A stretch of 64,000 nucleotides of DNA. It comes from M0108 sp937862735 (lineage in GTDB: Bacteria > Pseudomonadota > Gammaproteobacteria > Chromatiales > Chromatiaceae). Under the pieces are notes generated by a model, which had not been told where the DNA came from, did not search any database, and saw nothing but the letters and a program-made list of their open reading frames with translations. This document shows positions 35,302 to 43,002 of this stretch, in pieces. The position numbers were made by a program, and so were the translations under genes. How positions within the stretch are numbered: position 1 is the stretch's first letter; each line of letters opens with the position of its first letter. The DNA is taken from assembly GCA_937862735.1 (NCBI GenBank), contig CALMDH010000329.1, forward strand, positions 1-64,000, given 5' to 3'.

Positions 35302-36150
35302 TCAGGGTCCCCCGGCCGGCGCGCCGAGACCCGGCAGCTGCAAGCCCATGGCCGCGGCCCCCGGTTTCACGGTGGGCATTTCGATGATGATCGCCACCCG
35401 CCGGTTGCGTTCCCGCCCTTCCGCGGTGGCATTGTCGGCGACCGGCCGGAACTCGGCGTAGCCCGCCGCGGTCAGGCGCTGCGAATCGACCCCGTATTCG
35501 AGAAACTTCCGCACCACCTGCGCCGCGCGCCCCGCGGACAACTCCCAGTTGCTGGGAAAGCGCTCGGTGGCGATCGGGGTGTCGTCGGTATGCCCTTCCA
35601 CCTTGATGGGGAAGGTCGCCCCGGAGATGACCTCGGCCACCGTGCGCAGCGCGGGGAGGGCGGCGGGGTCGAGCGTGGCCTGGCCGGGGGCGAACAGCAG
35701 CTTGGAGGCGATATCGATCTGAATCCCCGACTCGCTGTCGCCGACCCGGACTTCGCCGCGGTCAATCAGCGGCGACATGGTCTCGCGAATTTCCTGGGAC
35801 ATCTTGCGCATGCGCTCCCCGGCCGCACGCACGGTGTCGTCTTCCGCCGTCGTCGGCTTGACGAACATCACGTCCAGGGGCGGCACCACCTGCACCGCCG
35901 GTATCAGGTTACTGGTGGTCGCGTGCAGGCCCGGGTCCTTGAAGGCGTCATTAAAGGCCCCGGCGAGCTTGCGCGCCTTCTGCGGGTTGATCTCGGAGAC
36001 GGCAAACAGCACGACAAAAAACGCGAACATCAGGGTGATGAAGTCGGCGTAGGAAATCAGCCACCGCTCCAGGTTGTCGTGGCCCTGAGGCGCGGCGCCG
36101 CGGGCCTGGCGCCGGCCGCCGCCCGGGCGGCCATGGGCGGTCGTGCTCAT
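35302..36150 (-). CDS. motB: Flagellar stator protein MotB (or MotD)
   Basis: A 282-residue protein with one membrane helix that starts with the proton-binding aspartate (LISYADFITLMFAFFVVLF; Asp36), a linker, and a C-terminal OmpA-like peptidoglycan-binding domain (KVEGHTDDTPIATERFPSNWELSAGRA). It overlaps the motA stop. Position after fliA-motA resembles the second stator pair (MotCD) of Pseudomonas, so MotD is an equally good name. It is proton-type by default; coupling ion is not proven. Confidence 0.92.
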   Translation of the reverse strand: MSTTAHGRPGGGRRQARGAAPQGHDNLERWLISYADFITLMFAFFVVLFAVSEINPQKARKLAGAFNDAFKDPGLHATTSNLIPAVQVVPPLDVMFVKPTTAEDDTVRAAGERMRKMSQEIRETMSPLIDRGEVRVGDSESGIQIDIASKLLFAPGQATLDPAALPALRTVAEVISGATFPIKVEGHTDDTPIATERFPSNWELSAGRAAQVVRKFLEYGVDSQRLTAAGYAEFRPVADNATAEGRERNRRVAIIIEMPTVKPGAAAMGLQLPGLGAPAGGP

Positions 36151-36914
36151 CAGTGCGTCCCGGCCGCGAGCTCGTGGAGCAGGAAGCTCTGCATCCGCCC
36201 CTCCACCTGTCGCGGATTGGCCTCGCCGGCAATCCCGAGCAGCCCTTCGATCTGGATGGTGCGCAGCCGGACGTAATCCCTGATCAGCACCGTCAATTTC
36301 TTGTAGATGGGCAGATAGACCAGGTTGGCGAGCCCAATGCCGTAGATGGTGGCGACGAACGCCACGGCGATGCCGGCGCCCACCGCATCCGGATCGGAGA
36401 TGTTGGCCATGGTATGGATCAGGCCCAGCACCGCGCCCAAAATGCCCAGGGTCGGGGAATAGCCGGCCGCCGCCTCCCAGAAGCGCGCGTCCTTGTGGTA
36501 TTTGTCTTCCCACGCCGTCAATTCATTGAGCAGGTAATCCGCGATCAGGTCCGGCTCGCTGCCGTTCACCAGCAGGCGCAGGCCTTTTTTCAGGAACGGA
36601 TCCGTCAGGCGGGCGCCCTCCTTCTCCAGATCGAGGAAGGAACCCCGGCGCGCGGTCTGACTCCACCCGACGATCTGGGCGATGGTCGCCTGATAGTCGA
36701 GCGGGGGCGGGGCAAAGGTCCACTTCGCCAGCCGGATCCCGGCCTTGAAATCCGGCAGCGACGACTGGGTCAACATGGCGCCGAAGGTGCCGCCGACGAC
36801 GATGAAAAACGCCCCCGGCTGCAGCAGGGAGCCGACATGCCCGCCCTCGAAGACGTGGCCGGCGACGACCACCCCGATGCCCGCGATCAAACCAATGAGG
36901 GTTGCTTTATCCAC
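36150..36914 (-). CDS. motA: Flagellar stator protein MotA (or MotC)
   Basis: A 254-residue membrane protein with four helices. MDKATLIGLIAGIGVVVAGHV and GGTFGAMLTQSSLPDF at the N-terminus, cytoplasmic loop with charged residues, and AAGYSPTLGILGAVLGLIHTM ... GAGIAVAFVATIYGIGLANLVYLPI at the C-terminus are all conserved. Pentamer around MotB; contacts FliG. Confidence 0.93.
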   Translation of the reverse strand: MDKATLIGLIAGIGVVVAGHVFEGGHVGSLLQPGAFFIVVGGTFGAMLTQSSLPDFKAGIRLAKWTFAPPPLDYQATIAQIVGWSQTARRGSFLDLEKEGARLTDPFLKKGLRLLVNGSEPDLIADYLLNELTAWEDKYHKDARFWEAAAGYSPTLGILGAVLGLIHTMANISDPDAVGAGIAVAFVATIYGIGLANLVYLPIYKKLTVLIRDYVRLRTIQIEGLLGIAGEANPRQVEGRMQSFLLHELAAGTH

Positions 36915-36966
36915 GTGTGCTGCGCTTCCAGGTAAACGCGGGGGCGAAGCCGGCTCCCGCGGGGGG

Positions 36967-37764
36967 TTAATTCAGGGCCGGGGGCGTCGGGGCGGCGGCG
37001 GGCGCGTCCGGGAGCGGCCGGCGGGGCGGCGGCGCGCGCCGGGCCGGGGCGGGCGGATCGTCCCGCAGCCGGGCGCGCAGCCGGGCGATGGCCTGGCCAT
37101 GCAGCTGACAGACGCGGGACTCGCTGAGCCCCAGCACGGCGCCGATTTCGCGCAAGTTCAACCCTTCGGTATACAACAAGCCCATGATCACCTGTTCCCG
37201 TTCCGGCAAGGCCGCGATGGCGGCGATCAGCCGGGCGCGCCGTTCCCCGGCCAGCAGGTCCGCCTGGGGATCGTCCTGGCGCGCGCCGGCATGGCGGTCG
37301 AAAAACTCCTCGGCGCCACCGGCGCTCAAGTCCTCGATGAAGACCAGGGGGTGGCCATGGGCCTGGGTCAACAGCGCGTGGTACGCCGGGAGATCCAGCC
37401 CCAGGTGCGCGGCGATCTCGCGGTCGCCGGGCGCGCGGCCGAGGCGCGCCTGCAAGGCGCCGATGGCGTCCTCGACCCGGTGCATCGCCTGGCGCGCCTG
37501 GCGCGGCAGCCAATCCTCCTGGCGCAGGCCGTCATACATGGCGCCGCGGATGCGCGGGGCGGCAAAGGCCTCGATCTCCACCCCCGGCAGCGGCTGGTAA
37601 CGTTTGACCGCCTCGATCAATCCGAGCCAGCCGTACTGGATCAGATCATCGACCTCGACATTGGCGGGCAACGTGGCTTTGAGCCGATGCGCCAGCCGCC
37701 GCACCAGGGGCGCCAGCCGGCGCACCAGCGCCGCTTGCTCCGCGGGGTCGGTCGTCGGGTACAT
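36967..37764 (-). CDS. fliA: Flagellar sigma factor FliA (sigma28)
   Basis: A 265-residue sigma factor. Region 2 shows VEVDDLIQYGWLGLIEAVKRYQP and AAPRIRGAMYDGLRQEDWLPR; region 4 shows LPEREQVIMGLLYTEGLNLREIGAVLGLSESRVCQLHGQAIARLRARL. A Pro-rich tail of about 30 residues is unusual. Controls late genes; matching promoters precede fliC and flgM in this window. Confidence 0.95.
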   Translation of the reverse strand: MYPTTDPAEQAALVRRLAPLVRRLAHRLKATLPANVEVDDLIQYGWLGLIEAVKRYQPLPGVEIEAFAAPRIRGAMYDGLRQEDWLPRQARQAMHRVEDAIGALQARLGRAPGDREIAAHLGLDLPAYHALLTQAHGHPLVFIEDLSAGGAEEFFDRHAGARQDDPQADLLAGERRARLIAAIAALPEREQVIMGLLYTEGLNLREIGAVLGLSESRVCQLHGQAIARLRARLRDDPPAPARRAPPPRRPLPDAPAAAPTPPALN

Positions 37765-37773
37765 CCGGCGCGC

Positions 37774-38343
37774 TCAGGCCGCCGCCCCGGCGGCGGACGG
37801 GGGCGGCGGCTGGAGCCAGCCGGCCAGGCGGGCGCCGAACCCCGGGGCTTCCAGCTGGCCCAGCCACGCCGGGGCCAGCCCCAGGCGCTGCGCCACCAGG
37901 CCGCCGAGTTCGCCGGCAAAGCGCTGGGCATCGTCCCGATCACGGGCGTTGTACACCGCGCTCAGCAAGCGCGGCGCACCGCTCTGGGCGAGGAGCGCAA
38001 AGCGGCTGAAGGCCTCGTGCGCCCCGCGGGCGCTGGCTTCGCTCAGCACCAGATGGTGCGCCGCGTGCAGCGGCAGCCAGACGAAGTGCCGATCGACCAG
38101 CGCCACGCTCAGCGCCGCGGGCGACCCGGCGCGCAGTTGCGCCGGCAGGTGCTTGCCCGCCGGGCCGCGGCCGTCAAGCACCGTCAGGGTCCCGGCCTGC
38201 AGGCCCAGTTGCAGCACGGCGCTGGCGGTGCCCCGCGCCACCGCCGGCGCCCCCCCCACCACGTGCAGGGCAAGGAGCGGCGCGCCCGCCGTGCCACACA
38301 GGGCGCGCAACCCCGCCGCCTGATCGCCGCCGCGCTGCGTCAT
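37774..38343 (-). CDS. Degenerate FlhG (FleN/MinD-like) without a P-loop
   Basis: A 189-residue protein, against about 270-290 for FlhG. It lies between flhF and fliA, the normal flhG position, and aligns by eye with FlhG: the place of the Walker A motif reads VVGGAPAVARGTASAVLQLG instead of KGGVGKT, and the place of the LLLDAD strand reads LTVLDGRG. The C-terminal LSAVYNARDRDDAQRFAGELGGLVAQRLGL matches the FlhG LVN-R segment. ATPase activity is therefore unlikely. Its start overlaps flhF by ATGA. It may still regulate flagellar number by binding partners. Confidence 0.7.
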   Translation of the reverse strand: MTQRGGDQAAGLRALCGTAGAPLLALHVVGGAPAVARGTASAVLQLGLQAGTLTVLDGRGPAGKHLPAQLRAGSPAALSVALVDRHFVWLPLHAAHHLVLSEASARGAHEAFSRFALLAQSGAPRLLSAVYNARDRDDAQRFAGELGGLVAQRLGLAPAWLGQLEAPGFGARLAGWLQPPPPSAAGAAA

Positions 38344-39476
38344 GGCGCGAAATCAAGGTCCAGGGTCCAGGGGGAGGCGGCGTCACGGCCGGCGAACAGC
38401 GACTGGACGATCTGTTTCGGTTCCGGCCGCTGAAGATTCTCCGGCACCCGCTGGCCATCGGAGAGGTAGTGAATGGGCAGTTTGCGCCGCAGGACGACAT
38501 CGAGCGCCCCGGCCAGCGACGTGGCCTCGTCGGTTTTGGTCAGAATGCAGCCGGCCAGTTGCGGTGAACTGTAGGCCGCGGCGATATCGTCCTGGGTCTC
38601 GCCGCGGTTGGCGGTATTGAGCAGGAGCAGGGTGCGCACCGCGCTGACCCCGGCCAGCATCTCCAGCTGGTGCGAGACCCGCGGATCGCGCTGACTCATC
38701 CCGGTGTTGTCGATCAGGACCACGCGCTTATCGCGCAACCGGCTGACGGCGGCGTGCAGATCCACGGCATTGCGCACCGAGAGCACCTGGATGCCGAGAA
38801 TGCGCCCATAGGTGAGCAGTTGCTCCTGGGCGCCAATCCGGTAGCTGTCGGAGTTGATCAGCCCGACCTGGGCCGCGCCATACTTGACCACGCAGCGCGC
38901 GGCGAGCTTGGCGGTGGTGGTGGTCTTGCCGATCCCGGTCGGTCCGACCAGGGCAAAGACGCCGCCGGCCTCGACCAGGTCATCCGGGCGGATGAGATCC
39001 TGCAGCAGCCGTTCCACCACCGCCGCCACCTTGCGCCGCGCGTCGGGCAGCGCATCGCGCTCGCCCACGATCCTGACCAGCCGGCGCGCCGCTTGCGGCG
39101 AGAAGCCGGCGCTGATCAGTTCCAGGGCCACCTGGCCCCGCGGGCGCTCGCGCGCCGGGGTCGGGGGGGACGCGGCGCCCGCCGGGTCCCGTTCGAGTTG
39201 ACGTTTCGTCGCCTCCAGGTCGGACGCCAGCCGCGCATTGGCCGCGCGCAGCCGCCGCAGCCGTTCTTCCGTGGCCTCGGCCACGCCGGCCTCCGGGACG
39301 GGCGCGACGGCGGCCTGCGCCTGTAACGATTCCAGGTCGCCGGTGGTTAACGCCACGATCTCCACCCCGCCTTCGCGCGCGCTGGTGGAGAGTACGACCG
39401 CTTCGGCGCCCAATTGGGCGCGGATGGCTTTGAGGGCTTCACTGCCGGTGGCAGCAAAGAAACGATAGGTGCGAAT
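38340..39476 (-). CDS. flhF: FlhF, SRP-type GTPase for flagellar placement (ATT start)
   Basis: A 378-residue GTPase. The NG domain has GPTGIGKTTTTAKLAARC, LINSDSYRIGAQEQLLTYG and VLIDNTGMSQRD, ending with KTDEATSLAGALDVVLRRKLPIHYLSDGQ. The family N-terminus (MKVKRF-A-like) aligns with an ATT codon at 39476: xRTYRFFAATGSEALKAIRAQLG. GGGAGG lies about 6 bp before this ATT, and no ATG, GTG or TTG is in frame upstream; the first conventional codon (TTG, 39413) would cut away conserved residues. Sets polar flagellum position with FlhG. Confidence 0.88.
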   Translation of the reverse strand: MRTYRFFAATGSEALKAIRAQLGAEAVVLSTSAREGGVEIVALTTGDLESLQAQAAVAPVPEAGVAEATEERLRRLRAANARLASDLEATKRQLERDPAGAASPPTPARERPRGQVALELISAGFSPQAARRLVRIVGERDALPDARRKVAAVVERLLQDLIRPDDLVEAGGVFALVGPTGIGKTTTTAKLAARCVVKYGAAQVGLINSDSYRIGAQEQLLTYGRILGIQVLSVRNAVDLHAAVSRLRDKRVVLIDNTGMSQRDPRVSHQLEMLAGVSAVRTLLLLNTANRGETQDDIAAAYSSPQLAGCILTKTDEATSLAGALDVVLRRKLPIHYLSDGQRVPENLQRPEPKQIVQSLFAGRDAASPWTLDLDFAP

Positions 39477-39621
39477 ACCGGCCTCCCAACAACAGTAGAG
39501 CGCCCACCACGATGCGCCCAGCGGGCCAGGTGAGCAGAACCAGATCTCCGGCGCGTTGCCCCGTGGCGCGGCGACCCCCGACGGCCGCCTGTCCCCCGGT
39601 ACTGTGCCCGGCGCGCGGCGC

Positions 39622-39671
39622 GTTATTGGGGAGAAAGAGGGGGATGATTACGCCTCTTCCGCCCCAATAAC
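39622..39671 (-). promoter_or_regulatory. Long interrupted hairpin in the flhA-flhF gap
   Basis: A perfect 10-bp arm pair (39622-39631 with 39662-39671), a symmetric 3x3 internal loop, and a 6-bp inner stem (39635-39640 with 39653-39658) closed by a 12-base loop. It stands in a 246-bp non-coding gap within an operon whose other genes mostly overlap. No T-run follows on the transcribed strand, so it is more likely an RNA processing, stability or regulatory structure than a classic terminator. Confidence 0.7.
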
Positions 39672-39722
39672 CCCGGCCCGCGCCCGACCGGCGGCCGGGG
39701 GGCGCGGGCGACGCCGCGCGCC

Positions 39723-41825
39723 TCACGCCTCGGCCGCCGCGCCGATGACGCCCACCACCCGGATCAGCCGGGAATCAGGGATCTCGGTGTTGGCCACCAC
39801 CCGCAACGTCGGCACGGCGCGCCGCAGGAAGCGCGCCAGCCACCAGCGGCTCGCCGCCGGGGCCAGCAGGACCGCCGGGCGCCCCTGCGCCTCCTGCGCC
39901 CGCGCCAGGGCGGCGGTGCGCGTCAGCACCGCCTCGGCCAGGCCTGGTTCGAGCACCGCCTGCTCGGCGCCCTGCGCCAGCGCCTGGTGGAACAGCCCCT
40001 CCAGCGCCGGGTCGAGGGTCAGTACCTCCACCGCGGACGGGCCGGGGAACAACGCCTGGACGATGGCCCGGCCCAGGGCTTCGCGCACCTTGGCGGTCAG
40101 AACCATCGCGTCCTGGGTCAGCGGGGCGTATTCGGCCAGGACGTCGAGAATGGTCCGCATGTCGCGAATCGCCACCTCCTCATCCAGCAGGTTCTGCAGC
40201 ACCCGCTGCACGCTCGATAACGGCAGCAATTTCGGCACCAGGTCCTCGACCAGCTTAGGGGCGTCCTTGCCCACGTGGTCGAGCAGGGCCTGGGTTTCCT
40301 GACGGCCGAGCAATTCCCCGGCGTGGCGCTTCATCAGCTGGTCGAGATGGGTCGTCACCAGGGTCCCGGGATCGACCACGGTGTAGCCGCGGGCCTGCGC
40401 TTCCTCCCGCCGCGTGGCGTCGATCCACACCGCGGGCAGGCCAAAGGTGGGGTCCGTGGTATGCCGTCCCGCCACCGCCTGGGTGACCGCGCCGCCATCA
40501 ATGGCCAGATACTGCCCCGGGTAGACCTCCCCCGCCCCCATCTCGACGCCCTTGAGCAAAATCGCGTAGCGGTTAGGGGGGAAATCCAGGTTGTCGCGGA
40601 TATGAATCGGCGCGCACAAAAACCCGACTTCCTGGGCAAAGCGTTTGCGCAACCCGCGAATCCGCCGCAGCAATTCGCCGTCCTGCTGCAGGTCGACCAG
40701 GGGGATCAGGCGAAAGCCCACATCCACGCCCAGGACATCCACTGGCGCCACATCCTGCCAACTGGCGTCCAGGGGTTCGGGCGTGTCCAGGGCCGCGCCG
40801 ACGCCACCGGTCGCCGGGGCCTCCGGCCCGGACGCGGCACGCTGCCCCTGCCACCAGGCCACCCCCCCCAGCGTGCTGGCCAGCAGCAAAAACACCCCAT
40901 TGGGCATCCCCGGGATCAGGCCGAGCAGACCAACAATCGCCGCGGCGATCATCAGCACCTGGCGATTGGCGAACAACTGGCGGAACACCTGGCTGCCCAG
41001 GTCGCCCTCATCGCCGACCCGCGCCACCACCAGGCCGGCCGCCACCGAAATGATCAGCGCCGGAATCTGCGCCACCAGGCCATCGCCGATGGTCAGCAGG
41101 GTGTAGGTCCGCGCGGCTTCGCCCAGGGCCAGGTCATGCTGAGCCACGCCGATAAACAGCCCGCCGATGATATTGATCAGCATGATCAGAATGCCGGCGA
41201 CGGCATCGCCGCGGACAAACTTCGACGCGCCATCCATCGAGCCAAAGAATTCCGCTTCCTGGGCGATTTCCCGCCGCCGGCGTTTCGCTTCGGCTTCATT
41301 GATCAGGCCGGCGTTCAGGTCGGCATCGATGGCCATCTGTTTGCCCGGCATGGCGTCGAGGGTAAAGCGGGCGCTGACCTCGGCGATACGCCCGGCGCCC
41401 TTGGTGATGACGACAAAGTTGATGATGGTCAAAATGACGAACACCACCAGCCCGACCGCAGTATTGCCGCCGACAATAAAATGCCCGAAGGCCTCGATGA
41501 CCTTGCCCGCGGCATCCCCGCCCTCATGGCCATGGAGCAGCACGATGCGGGTCGAGGCCACGTTCAGCGACAACCGCAACAGGGTCGTCACCAGCAGGAC
41601 GGTCGGGAAGGCGGAAAAATCCAGGGGCCGGCTGAGGTACAACGCCACCAGGATCACCATCAGTGACAGGGCGATGTTGAAGGTGAAAAAGACATCGAGC
41701 AGGAAGACCGGCAAGGGCAGGACCATCATGGCGAGCACCATGATGATCAGCACCGGGGCCGCCAGCTGCGCCAGGGGGTCGCGCAGTCCGGGCGGCAGCG
41801 GGAGACGTGGCAGCCAGTGCTTCAT
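39723..41825 (-). CDS. flhA: Flagellar export protein FlhA
   Basis: A 700-residue export-gate protein, usual length. Eight membrane helices in the first half, with LDVFFTFNIALSLMVILVALY, SAFPTVLLVTTLLRLSLNVASTR and the FHIPEP-type cytoplasmic loop (GKQMAIDADLNAGLINEAEAKRRR). The C-terminal domain docks chaperone-substrate complexes. Overlaps flhB by ATGA. Confidence 0.96.
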   Translation of the reverse strand: MKHWLPRLPLPPGLRDPLAQLAAPVLIIMVLAMMVLPLPVFLLDVFFTFNIALSLMVILVALYLSRPLDFSAFPTVLLVTTLLRLSLNVASTRIVLLHGHEGGDAAGKVIEAFGHFIVGGNTAVGLVVFVILTIINFVVITKGAGRIAEVSARFTLDAMPGKQMAIDADLNAGLINEAEAKRRRREIAQEAEFFGSMDGASKFVRGDAVAGILIMLINIIGGLFIGVAQHDLALGEAARTYTLLTIGDGLVAQIPALIISVAAGLVVARVGDEGDLGSQVFRQLFANRQVLMIAAAIVGLLGLIPGMPNGVFLLLASTLGGVAWWQGQRAASGPEAPATGGVGAALDTPEPLDASWQDVAPVDVLGVDVGFRLIPLVDLQQDGELLRRIRGLRKRFAQEVGFLCAPIHIRDNLDFPPNRYAILLKGVEMGAGEVYPGQYLAIDGGAVTQAVAGRHTTDPTFGLPAVWIDATRREEAQARGYTVVDPGTLVTTHLDQLMKRHAGELLGRQETQALLDHVGKDAPKLVEDLVPKLLPLSSVQRVLQNLLDEEVAIRDMRTILDVLAEYAPLTQDAMVLTAKVREALGRAIVQALFPGPSAVEVLTLDPALEGLFHQALAQGAEQAVLEPGLAEAVLTRTAALARAQEAQGRPAVLLAPAASRWWLARFLRRAVPTLRVVANTEIPDSRLIRVVGVIGAAAEA

Positions 41826-42958
41826 CGCGCCCCCGGATCCAGACCGTCGGGCACGGCGATGGCGCCGAGCGGCGGCGGCGCCACCCCGCCCTGGCGTGCC
41901 CAGTCGTCAAGTTGGTAGATGTAGGCCATGACCTGCGCCACCGCGAGGTAGAGCGTGGCCGGCACGGGCGTGTCGAGTTCGCCATGGCGATAGAGCGCCC
42001 GCGCCAGCGCGGGCGCTTCCACCTGCCGGACGCCATGTGTCTGGGCCAGCGCCTTGATCCGCGTCGCGAGCTCGCCGCGGCCTTTGGCCACCACCACCGG
42101 CGCGGCCATGGTCTCCGCCACGTATTTCAGGGCGACGGCGACGTGGGTGGGATTGGTCACCACCACCGACGCCTCGGGCACCGCGGCCATCATGCGGCGC
42201 TGGGCCATCGCCCGCTGCACCCGGCGCACCTGCGCCTTGACCTGGGGGTCCCCTTCCTGCTCCTTGGTTTCCCGCTTGACCTCCTCCCGGGTCATGCGCA
42301 GGCGCTTGGCGTACGACCACAACTGGTAAGGCACGTCGAGCAGGGGCAGGAAGAGCAAACCCGCCGCCATCAGCAGGGCCGCCGTCGCCACGAGGGCGAC
42401 GAAGGTCGTCACGGCCGGCGTCACCGCGCCGCGCACGAGGGCCAGCAGGCTGGCCTGGTAGTGCCAGATCACCCCCAGGGCGAAGCCGCCGATGAGCACG
42501 GCCTTCAGGACCGCCTTGAGCATTTCCACCAGCCCGTTCACCGAGAACAACCGCTTGAGCCCCTGGAGCGGGTTCAGCTTGCTGAATTTCACCCCCAGGG
42601 CCTTGCTGGAGAAGACCACCCCGGACAGCGACCAGTGCGCGGCGAACGCCGCGAGCAACAGCAGCGCCAGCAGCGCCAGCAACCGCAGCAGGGCGTCCCC
42701 CAGGGCGGTGTACAGCGCCACCAGCGCGGCCGCGGGCTCGAACGCCAGGGTGCGATCGAAGCGAAAGCCGACGGTCACCTGCGCCATCAGGCCCGCGCCC
42801 AGCCAGTCGCCCAGCAGCCACAGGGTGGCCGCGCCGGTAAACACCACCAGGAAGGTGGCCAGCTCTTTGGATTGCGGTACCTGACCTTCTTCCCGCGCCT
42901 TTTCCAACCGGCGCGCGCTGGCCGGTTCGGTCCGTTCCAGATCACTCTCGTCAGCCAT
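41822..42958 (-). CDS. flhB: Flagellar export switch protein FlhB
   Basis: A 378-residue protein with four membrane helices and the auto-cleavage motif NPTH (VVVTNPTHVAVALKY, near residue 268), then PVVVAKGRGELATRIKALA. N-terminal DLERTEPASARRLEKAREEGQVPQSKEL is the family signature. It switches export from hook to filament substrates together with FliK. A shorter C-terminal relative is at 51274-51597. Confidence 0.95.
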   Translation of the reverse strand: MADESDLERTEPASARRLEKAREEGQVPQSKELATFLVVFTGAATLWLLGDWLGAGLMAQVTVGFRFDRTLAFEPAAALVALYTALGDALLRLLALLALLLLAAFAAHWSLSGVVFSSKALGVKFSKLNPLQGLKRLFSVNGLVEMLKAVLKAVLIGGFALGVIWHYQASLLALVRGAVTPAVTTFVALVATAALLMAAGLLFLPLLDVPYQLWSYAKRLRMTREEVKRETKEQEGDPQVKAQVRRVQRAMAQRRMMAAVPEASVVVTNPTHVAVALKYVAETMAAPVVVAKGRGELATRIKALAQTHGVRQVEAPALARALYRHGELDTPVPATLYLAVAQVMAYIYQLDDWARQGGVAPPPLGAIAVPDGLDPGAR

Positions 42959-43002
42959 GGCCGCGGCCTCGGGCGCGGGGGCGGCGACCGGCCCGCCCGA
43001 CC

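Noticed and set aside
38538..38545. Single GGTCAGAA copy inside flhF
   Set aside because: It is inside coding sequence, has no partner 10 bp away and no -10 at 20 bp. Similar lone copies at 40095-40102 (flhA) and 57612-57619 (fliC leader) were also set aside; they show that the 8-mer alone is not specific.
39439..39726. 95-codon frame in the flhA-flhF gap
   Set aside because: It overlaps the conserved flhF N-terminus in another frame and has no motif; the gap is better explained by the RNA hairpin.
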